6,362 nt of DNA from Actinomycetota bacterium (GTDB taxonomy: Bacteria > Actinomycetota > Actinomycetes > Actinomycetales > Microbacteriaceae): NCBI GenBank assembly GCA_009703465.1, contig WLGC01000049.1, positions 1 through 6,362 of the forward strand, read 5' to 3'. The notes beneath the pieces are model-generated. The model searched no databases. It was not told where the DNA came from and saw only the letters and a list, made by a program, of their open reading frames with translations. Of the stretch, positions 1 to 5,246 are shown piece by piece. The translations under genes and the position numbers were made by a program. The number at the start of each line of letters is the position of its first letter. Positions within the stretch are counted from its first letter, which is position 1.

Positions 1-1188
1 AGTATTTGAATCTAACGCTCTGAGCTCATCTTGAATTGCCGAACTAGTCGCCGAAGCCATTGCACTGGTTGCGACCAGACTTGACCCGCACCCAACCAAC
101 ATGAGCGCAATTGCATTTCTAGGTTTAGCCTTAGGAGCTCTACCCATTTTGATAAACGGCTGCTCGATAAATCGATAGCTCAAAAATGCCAGCAGAAGTG
201 AAAGCGCAATAATCAGAATCTTTTGGATGGTCCCTAGCTCAGCAACCAAGGCAAGTGGCAAAAGTATGATCAGTGGCCAGTGCCAAAGATAAAGCGAGTA
301 TGAAACATCCCCTAGGAACTGAACAGGTTTAAGGCTAGTTATCCGTTCTAGCCAACCAGAACTGACTTGAGCGTAGATAACTAGCAGCGTTGCAATTGTT
401 GGTATCAGCGCCCAAAAGCCTGGATAGTCAAAGCTTCCCTGAATGTAAAGGGATGAAAAAGCAATTCCGGCAAAGCCAGTTATTGCCAGGATGTTCTTCA
501 CCAAATTCGAACTAGGCGCCTTAAGCAGAGCTGCAGCAAGAAGTGCGCCAGCACCAAATTGCCAGGCTCTAACCTGAGTAAAAAAGTAGGAACTCACCGG
601 CTCGGTAAAGCTAAGAACCACTGCGGTTATAAAACTTGCCAGCACTAACGTGCTCATCATTACTAAGAATGCAGTTCTGATCTTTGCTGGATTTTTCAAA
701 AGAAGAATAATCGGCAACATCAGAAGCGGCAAAGCAAAGTAGAACTGCTCCTCTACCGACAGTGACCAAAAGTGCTGTGTTGGCGATGGGGAGTTGTCTG
801 CCGCGAGGTAATCAACTGAACTAGCAGCAAGCAGCCAGTTCTCAAAGTAGGCGGCGCTGGCACCAACTTCAGCAATCCAAATCGGCCAGATTGAGCGCGG
901 CGCAAATAAAACAATTCCAGCCAGGGTCACTATCAGAACAAGAATTGCTGCCGGAAGGAGCCTGCGAATTCTGCGAGCCCAGAATTTGATAACGCCAAAG
1001 CTTCCAGACTGAACCTCGCGTAAGAGGTGCTGAGTGATTAGAAATCCAGAAATTACAAAAAATACATCAACGCCAACAAATCCGCCCGGCAACCTATTTG
1101 GCCAGAGGTGGAAGATAACTACGATGACAACCGCGATTGCACGCAGGGCTTGAATATCTTTTCGTAGATCTTTTTTCAGAATGCTCAA
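1..1188 (-). CDS. AT3-family membrane O-acyltransferase (OafA/OatA-like), 3' end outside window
   Basis: This integral membrane acyltransferase (acyltransferase family 3) would move acyl groups, usually acetyl, across the membrane onto a cell-surface glycan. The 396 visible codons hold the family signatures: R16 and H27 in the first helix (motif from LRAIAVV to FH), GVDVFFVISGFLI at 39-51, the basic loop RRIRRLLPA at 72-80, HFWSLSVEEQFY at 139-150, SYSLYLWHWPL at 296-306 and SYRFIEQPF at 337-345. After that comes one more hydrophobic segment (about 357-380) and the start of a probably extracytoplasmic region. That layout is typical of AT3 proteins fused to a C-terminal SGNH esterase domain, which would lie beyond the left edge. 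I chose the TTG at 1188 because AAAAGG sits 6 bases upstream; TTG at 1191 and another TTG further upstream are in frame but worse placed. The acceptor (peptidoglycan, teichoic acid or other polysaccharide) cannot be told from the sequence. Confidence 0.92.
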   Translation of the reverse strand, partial: MSILKKDLRKDIQALRAIAVVIVVIFHLWPNRLPGGFVGVDVFFVISGFLITQHLLREVQSGSFGVIKFWARRIRRLLPAAILVLIVTLAGIVLFAPRSIWPIWIAEVGASAAYFENWLLAASSVDYLAADNSPSPTQHFWSLSVEEQFYFALPLLMLPIILLLKNPAKIRTAFLVMMSTLVLASFITAVVLSFTEPVSSYFFTQVRAWQFGAGALLAAALLKAPSSNLVKNILAITGFAGIAFSSLYIQGSFDYPGFWALIPTIATLLVIYAQVSSGWLERITSLKPVQFLGDVSYSLYLWHWPLIILLPLALVAELGTIQKILIIALSLLLAFLSYRFIEQPFIKMGRAPKAKPRNAIALMLVGCGSSLVATSAMASATSSAIQDELRALDSNT

Positions 1189-1194
1189 CAAATA

Positions 1195-1200
1195 CCTTTT
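1195..1200 (-). promoter_or_regulatory. Ribosome binding site of the AT3 acyltransferase
   Basis: AAAAGG on the minus strand lies 6 bases before the TTG at 1188 and only 3 before the tandem TTG at 1191. This spacing decides the start in favour of 1188. It falls in the 51-bp gap after the DUF998 gene, so the acyltransferase can be translated independently from a shared transcript. Confidence 0.55.
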
Positions 1201-1239
1201 CCGCAGTCCCAAGATCTCAACCTGACCACCCTACCAAAG

Positions 1240-1860
1240 CTAGTTTTTGGAACCGCCTCTTGAAACCTCGGCGCGCTTGCCGTGGAACCAGCAAATCCAA
1301 ATAACTGCTGAGAGATAACCGATTTGTGCGGTTGCAATTATGCGCTCGACAAGTCCAACGTTGGTAGCCTCAGGGTTAGTCCAGGTGCTCAAGAACCAAA
1401 GCGAGATTATGGTGAAACCAATGGTTGCCAAAATCGCACCGGCTGGCCTAAGCACCCATGGGTATTCCGCCTTCGTACGCATTGAAAAAAGCGGCCAAGC
1501 TGAGAACAGAACAAAAGATGCAATTGCAAATATTCGGTGCAAATCCGAGTAACCATCTTGACTTGGGGTGGTGAAGTAGGCAAAACCAAATGTTGCTAGC
1601 CCACCGAGGAAGATAACCACTCGGCCCGGCATGGCTAATGTTCGGGAATAAACCGCAGCCACCAAGCTCAGGATTCCACCTAAAACAAAGAAACTAGTCT
1701 GAATGCCTTGGACCGGTGAGTCATCTGCCGCCAGGTCACTGATGGTTTTTCTGATTGGGTCATAACCCTCCCAAAGAGCACCGGCAATTACCCAACCTAA
1801 AACCGACTGAACTGGACCGATGGTTGCTGCGATAATTGCTGGACGGGAAATTTTCTGCAT
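1240..1860 (-). CDS. DUF998 family six-helix membrane protein
   Basis: A 206-residue integral membrane protein with about six hydrophobic helices (roughly 8-28, 53-72, 79-97, 107-125, 138-157, 173-192). It matches the DUF998 pattern: after helix 1 comes YDPIRKTISDLA (33-44), a polar loop with D102 and H108, and before the last helix the GLVERI motif (169-174). The family has no established biochemical role. I chose the ATG at 1860 rather than the longer in-frame opening at 1941. The extension would overlap the divergent reductase gene by more than 40 bases, and its sequence looks like antisense of that gene. A promoter ending 7 bases before ATG 1860 supports this start and suggests a leaderless message. 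The gene is followed after 51 bp by the AT3 acyltransferase in the same direction, so the two are probably co-transcribed. A role in envelope or lipid metabolism is only a guess from that neighbour. Confidence 0.85.
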   Translation of the reverse strand: MQKISRPAIIAATIGPVQSVLGWVIAGALWEGYDPIRKTISDLAADDSPVQGIQTSFFVLGGILSLVAAVYSRTLAMPGRVVIFLGGLATFGFAYFTTPSQDGYSDLHRIFAIASFVLFSAWPLFSMRTKAEYPWVLRPAGAILATIGFTIISLWFLSTWTNPEATNVGLVERIIATAQIGYLSAVIWICWFHGKRAEVSRGGSKN

Positions 1861-1863
1861 AAT
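1836..1863 (+). promoter_or_regulatory. Candidate promoter of the SDR gene
   Basis: TTGCTG (1836-1841) and CATAAT (1858-1863, 5 of 6 matches to TATAAT) are separated by 16 bases, with a TG directly before the -10 box. Transcription would start near 1870 and give a leader of about 28 bases carrying the ribosome binding site at 1881-1888. The -35 box is weak, with only TTG matching. The element lies inside the first codons of the DUF998 gene on the other strand, so the two promoters would interleave. Confidence 0.35.
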
Positions 1864-1867
1864 CCAT

Positions 1868-1896
1868 AGGTTAGACCACGAGAAGGAGTGTGACAA
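1868..1896 (-). promoter_or_regulatory. Promoter of the DUF998 gene, probably leaderless
   Basis: On the minus strand, TTGTCA (1896-1891, 5 of 6 matches to TTGACA) is followed after 17 bases by TAACCT (1873-1868, keeping the essential TA...T). Only 7 bases separate the -10 box from the ATG at 1860, which places the transcription start at or next to the start codon. No convincing ribosome binding site precedes this ATG. Both facts fit a leaderless transcript, which is common in Actinobacteria. The -35 box lies immediately before the GTG start of the divergent reductase. This is a motif match by eye. Confidence 0.5.
1881..1888 (+). promoter_or_regulatory. Ribosome binding site of the SDR gene
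   Basis: AGAAGGAG is a strong match to the anti-Shine-Dalgarno sequence and lies 9 bases before the GTG at 1898. It fixes the start at that GTG. The in-frame ATG at 1820 would add 26 residues that are antisense to the DUF998 gene. Confidence 0.75.
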
Positions 1897-1897
1897 A

Positions 1898-2593
1898 GTG
1901 AGCACAGTAACTGACAAAATAATTCTGGTAGTTGGCGCCAATGGGGCTTTCGGTACTGAATTTTGTAGCCAACTGGCAGCCGGTGGCGCAAAAATATTAG
2001 GAACCGCAAGATCTGCAGAAACATCCTCAAGACTTAGTCCAACACTTGAAAAAGGTTTGATTCTAGATTTAGCAGACTCAGCATCAATTCAAACCTTGGC
2101 AAACTATTTATTGGCTGATACAGGTTCCATAGATGGAATTGTCCTTGCTTCCGGACTTGTAGCATTTGGATCCGTCGGAGAGACTCCGGTGTCGGTTGTA
2201 GAAAACCTAATGAAAGTTAATGCCACAGGGCAGATAGCTCTGGTCCAGCAACTGCTACCTAAACTTTTAGAATCAGCAGCTGCAGGCAAAGAACCGTTTA
2301 TTGTTTCAATCAGTGGTGTCATTGCTGAAAGCCCAATGGCGGGTCTGTCTGCTTACTCAGCTAGCAAGACTGCGCTAAATGGATTTGCCACGGCAGCCAC
2401 CAGAGAGCTCAAGAAAATTGGCGTGCGCTGGCTTGATGCAAGACCTGGTCACACTGAATCGGGATTAGCCACCAGAGCGGTATTTGGCACGGCACCAAAT
2501 TTTGGCGCAGGGAAAACCGTTCCCGAGGTGGTTTCAAGAATCATCAGAGCCATACAGGAAGACGAAAAAGACCTACCCAGCTCTGAATTCTGA
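1898..2593 (+). CDS. Short-chain dehydrogenase/reductase (SDR)
   Basis: A 231-residue cytosolic NAD(P)-dependent oxidoreductase of the classical SDR size. Counting from the GTG as residue 1, strand 1 leads into the nucleotide-binding loop GANGAFG (13-19). R38 at the end of strand 2 suggests NADP(H) preference, D57-L58 would contact the adenine, and LASG (83-86) stands where NNAG is usual. The catalytic tetrad is N108 (in VNATG), S139, Y153 and K157 (YSASK). RPGHTESGL (182-190) is the loop after strand 6 that closes over the cofactor. The glycine loop lacks the usual leading Thr and has Phe at the sixth position of the motif. The substrate cannot be predicted. The gene stands alone on the plus strand, diverges from the DUF998 gene and converges on the PLP enzyme gene with one base between the stops. 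Start chosen from the AGAAGGAG ribosome binding site. Confidence 0.9.
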   Translation: MSTVTDKIILVVGANGAFGTEFCSQLAAGGAKILGTARSAETSSRLSPTLEKGLILDLADSASIQTLANYLLADTGSIDGIVLASGLVAFGSVGETPVSVVENLMKVNATGQIALVQQLLPKLLESAAAGKEPFIVSISGVIAESPMAGLSAYSASKTALNGFATAATRELKKIGVRWLDARPGHTESGLATRAVFGTAPNFGAGKTVPEVVSRIIRAIQEDEKDLPSSEF

Positions 2594-2594
2594 T

Positions 2595-3746
2595 TTAGCT
2601 TCTTGAATAAGCGGCCAGCGCTTTGACCGCGCGCTGCAGGGAATCAGGATGACATCCAAAATTCAATCGCACATACTTTGTGTATTGGCTTCCTAGGTCT
2701 GTCCCTGGCTGAAATGCTACTTTCTGCTCCTCTAAAATTTGAGCAGCTGGGGTAGCACCGATGTTAAGTGAACCTAAATCTAGCCAGGCCAAGTAGCTTG
2801 CCTGAGGAATCCAGTATCGAACTTCGGGTGCTTGGGTGGCTAGCAGATCTCTTAACAAATCTCTTGATTTACGGTTTAGCTCAATAATTGAATCCAGCCA
2901 AGGCTGACCATCGGCAAAAGCTTCGGCCATTGCGATAGCACCAAGCAATCCGGATCTCCAATGCATGGCCGGTGGCATGGCATTCAATTTTTCATGAATG
3001 TTTGCGTCAGCGGTCACAATTATGGATGCTTTGAGCCCAGCGAGATTAAAGGATTTACTTGCCGCGGTAATGCATATACCTGTTTGCTGAGCCTGATCAG
3101 AAACGGAAAGGTAGGGAACAAAATTCTCACCAGCATAGGTGAGCGGTGCGTGAATCTCATCGCTGATTACTATCACGTTGTATTTGGCGGCTAACTCAGA
3201 AATGGTAATTAGCTCTTGTTTTGTATACACCTTGCCCAATGGATTATGCGGACTGCAGAGTAAATAGACCTTGGCTCCATCTCGAAAAGATTGCTCCAGA
3301 GCCTCTAAATCAAGTTCCCACTGCGGAAAAGCTTCAACAAGTGGAACATCAACCAAGTTAGCGCCGGCCTCTTTAATCCAGGAAAAAAAATTGTAGTAGA
3401 CAGGTGAATTGATGACTACTTTGTCGCCGGACTTACAGATCACTCTTAAGATTTCAACAGCTGAGACACCGACATCCGTTGAAAGCCTCACCTGCTTTGT
3501 ATCAACATTCCAACCCCATCGACTTTCAGCAAACTCGGAAAATCCCTGAGCAACCTCTGGAACCGGTCCGGTGTAACCAAGATCAGAATCTGCAACCATT
3601 TTGGCTAGACGAGTTCTTATATTTGGCGCTACGTCGTAATCCATTTCAGCTACGTGCATAGGCAATACATCCGCTGGAAAACGGCGCCATTTGGCACTGG
3701 TGCGCTGCCTAACCTGGGTGATATCGGTTAGATATTTATGTTCCAT
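2595..3746 (-). CDS. PLP-dependent aminotransferase class I/II, MalY/PatB C-S lyase type
   Basis: A 383-residue fold-type I pyridoxal-phosphate enzyme, the normal length for MalY/PatB proteins. These usually act as cystathionine beta-lyases (C-S lyases), releasing homocysteine or thiols, ammonia and pyruvate in the cytosol. Visible signatures are LPMHVAEMDYDVAP (28-41, the MalY-type N-terminal motif), GYTGP (57-61), Y117 stacking region in NSPVYYNFF, SPHNPLGKV with N168, SDEIHAPL with D196 for the pyridine nitrogen, the Schiff-base lysine K231 in TAASKSFNLAGLK, and R360 in VRLNF for the substrate carboxylate. All key residues are present. The ATG at 3746 has only a weak upstream purine stretch (AAGATAAAG). 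It begins 39 bp after the DacB stop in the same direction, so it probably shares that transcript. Transaminase activity rather than beta-lyase activity cannot be excluded from sequence. Confidence 0.9.
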   Translation of the reverse strand: MEHKYLTDITQVRQRTSAKWRRFPADVLPMHVAEMDYDVAPNIRTRLAKMVADSDLGYTGPVPEVAQGFSEFAESRWGWNVDTKQVRLSTDVGVSAVEILRVICKSGDKVVINSPVYYNFFSWIKEAGANLVDVPLVEAFPQWELDLEALEQSFRDGAKVYLLCSPHNPLGKVYTKQELITISELAAKYNVIVISDEIHAPLTYAGENFVPYLSVSDQAQQTGICITAASKSFNLAGLKASIIVTADANIHEKLNAMPPAMHWRSGLLGAIAMAEAFADGQPWLDSIIELNRKSRDLLRDLLATQAPEVRYWIPQASYLAWLDLGSLNIGATPAAQILEEQKVAFQPGTDLGSQYTKYVRLNFGCHPDSLQRAVKALAAYSRS

Positions 3747-3785
3747 GACTTTATCTTGGCACTAGCAAAAGAGCTTTGGGGCATC

Positions 3786-5159
3786 CTATTGATTGGAAAG
3801 CGTGTCACCGCAACGATAAAAGCCAGTGACTAGGTTGTCGATTGCATCTTTGGTGTCGGCCTTCACATTACCTAGGGCGTAAACAGCAAAGGTCAGTGTG
3901 GCACCATCCTTGGCGTTAATGATTCCGGCCAGGGTATAGCCCTTCTTGATCCATCCGGTTTTAGCCAAAATCTTCCCGGCCGCATCGATGTTGTCGCCCT
4001 TGAATCTAGAGGCCAGTCCGCCTGATTCTGCCGACACTGGTAGTCCCTGAGCGATTGACTCAAGGCCTGATCCGGGCTTGTTGACCAACTGCATCAGTTT
4101 GGCAACAAACATCGGCGATACCGCGTTGAAATCACTCAATCCAGAGCCATCGCGGATATTCATTCCAGCGGTATTTAGACCTGTTGGTGCGAGGGATTTT
4201 TTAATTGCTGCATCAATTGATTTAAAAGATCCCTCATAGCCCAAATCAAGTGCAATTAATCTTGCCAAGGCTTCTGATTCGGTGTTGTCCGAAACCTGCA
4301 GCATGTGGTTGATCCATTTGCTTATCGGTTGGCTTGAAACGCTGGCGATTTGTGTTGCACCGGCTGGCATTGCCTCAGCAACAATAGTGGCACCGGCTGC
4401 ATTTGCACCAAGGGCCGCTTTAAAATACTTGCCAGCGTTCATGACCGCGTTACTAGAACGAGTAGATTTTTCTGCAGCTGGATTTGCTCGATCGCCATCA
4501 ACTTGCAAAGCGGTAACCTCTGACATGTAGCCTTCAGACATTTCACTTCGTTCCCAGCTCGGCTCCCACGTAGCTCCAGTAAACAAGGTGGAGTCAACAA
4601 TAATTTTTGTTACTGGCGTAGCAGCTAGTTTTTTGTTCACATTAAGTGCAAGCGTGGCAAGTTTTGGCGCATCACGATATACAGATTGCTTACCGGCAAC
4701 GGTTCTAGAAAGAGTTGGATCGCCGCCGCCAACTAAAATTATGGTTCCTGGATCAACTGCATCCTGATAGACCCGAGTTTCAACTCGATAATTTGGTCCA
4801 AGAGTAAGAATTGCTGCCGCAGCGGTCAGAGTTTTCATAACCGATGCTGTTGCTGCAGGAACGCTTGCATTTCTATCAAAAAGAACTACATCGGTATTGG
4901 CATTAAGTACTACTGCAGAAAGGTTCATGAGTCTTGCATCTTTAGCTAGCTCAGCAACAGAACAGGTCCTAGTGGATGTTGCTGTTGGGCTAGCCGAAGC
5001 ACTGGCCGATGCAGTTGCCTGGGGCTGCCCGGTTGGATTAGGTGCGCTAAACCCACCGATACTAAATCCGCCAATTAGCAGTCCTAAGACAGTTAGTCCT
5101 ATAACTGAACCTAGGCCTACCTCTTTTAGATAACCGGATCTGGGCTTGCTTTGAGACAC
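3786..5159 (-). CDS. dacB: D-alanyl-D-alanine carboxypeptidase/endopeptidase, PBP4 (DacB) family
   Basis: A class C low-molecular-weight penicillin-binding protein that trims the terminal D-Ala of peptidoglycan stem peptides or cuts D-Ala-meso-DAP crosslinks outside the membrane. Numbering from ATG 5171, it has a short basic N-terminus, a hydrophobic signal or anchor segment (about 19-43), an Ala/Ser/Thr linker (52-67), then the catalytic domain with the three active-site motifs SVMK (S110, K113), SDN (294-296) and KTG (404-406). The long insert between the first two motifs, with GGGDPTLS (148-155) and TALQVDGDRAN (220-230), is typical of PBP4. Start: the ATG at 5171 has no ribosome binding site, whereas the GTG at 5159, four codons later, has GGAG 6 bases upstream, so I prefer 5159 (457 residues). 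The only two cysteines, C70 and C454, flank the catalytic domain. It is the downstream member of a tandem pair. Confidence 0.93.
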   Translation of the reverse strand: MSQSKPRSGYLKEVGLGSVIGLTVLGLLIGGFSIGGFSAPNPTGQPQATASASASASPTATSTRTCSVAELAKDARLMNLSAVVLNANTDVVLFDRNASVPAATASVMKTLTAAAAILTLGPNYRVETRVYQDAVDPGTIILVGGGDPTLSRTVAGKQSVYRDAPKLATLALNVNKKLAATPVTKIIVDSTLFTGATWEPSWERSEMSEGYMSEVTALQVDGDRANPAAEKSTRSSNAVMNAGKYFKAALGANAAGATIVAEAMPAGATQIASVSSQPISKWINHMLQVSDNTESEALARLIALDLGYEGSFKSIDAAIKKSLAPTGLNTAGMNIRDGSGLSDFNAVSPMFVAKLMQLVNKPGSGLESIAQGLPVSAESGGLASRFKGDNIDAAGKILAKTGWIKKGYTLAGIINAKDGATLTFAVYALGNVKADTKDAIDNLVTGFYRCGDTLSNQ

Positions 5160-5246
5160 GAAAAACTCCATTTGCTGTTGGTCTGTTTTTATCTGGCTAG
5201 AAACTCTACTTAAGCCTAACCTGCGCTGCTGTGAGAAGCCTGCTGG
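5160..5246 (-). other. Gap between the two dacB paralogs
   Basis: This 87-base spacer contains no open reading frame of interest and no hairpin followed by a T-run, so I see no terminator. It carries the ribosome binding site of the downstream gene, plus an A-rich AGATAAAAA stretch on the minus strand that could be a weak -10 element, though without a convincing -35 partner. A short direct repeat (AAGCCT at 5212-5217 and 5236-5241) is probably chance. Read-through from the upstream paralog is the simplest reading. Confidence 0.4.
5166..5171 (-). promoter_or_regulatory. Ribosome binding site deciding the DacB start
   Basis: ATGGAG on the minus strand places GGAG 6 bases before the GTG at 5159. 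The ATG within this motif is itself an in-frame candidate start but is preceded only by ACCAACAGCAA, which has no Shine-Dalgarno match. Confidence 0.5.

Noticed and set aside
1340..1552. Plus-strand open frame opposite the DUF998 gene
   Set aside because: It has no recognisable protein features and no ribosome binding site, and it is fully antisense to a well-supported membrane protein gene.
1820..1897. Longer SDR start at the ATG at 1820
   Set aside because: The added residues are antisense to DUF998 codons. A strong AGAAGGAG lies 9 bases before the GTG at 1898, and the SDR fold begins a few residues after that GTG.
1861..1941. N-terminal extension of the DUF998 protein from an in-frame opening at 1941
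   Set aside because: It would overlap the divergent SDR gene, has no ribosome binding site, and the promoter TTGTCA-17-TAACCT would fall inside it. The ATG at 1860 starts right before helix 1.
2616..2636. Inverted repeat CAGCGC/GCGCTG with a 9-base loop as a terminator for the convergent genes
   Set aside because: No T-run follows on either strand, the stem is only 6 pairs, and the site lies inside PLP enzyme codons. It is better explained by coding sequence (KALAA).
3747..3785. Possible terminator between dacB and the PLP enzyme gene (CAAA/TTTG pairing)
   Set aside because: Only about 4 weak A-T-rich pairs and no following T-run. The 39-bp gap looks like an operon spacer.
4282..4530. Plus-strand open frame opposite the middle of dacB
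   Set aside because: It is antisense to the conserved PBP4 region containing the SDN motif and has no start signals of its own.
4971..5018. Ala/Ser repeat segment as a DNA repeat
   Set aside because: The amino acid repeat is encoded by varied codons, so there is no DNA-level tandem repeat. It is a flexible linker after the signal segment.
4897..5133. Plus-strand Ala/Val-rich open frame opposite the N-terminal region of dacB
   Set aside because: Its composition mirrors the Ala/Ser linker and signal segment codons of the opposite strand. It is a shadow frame.
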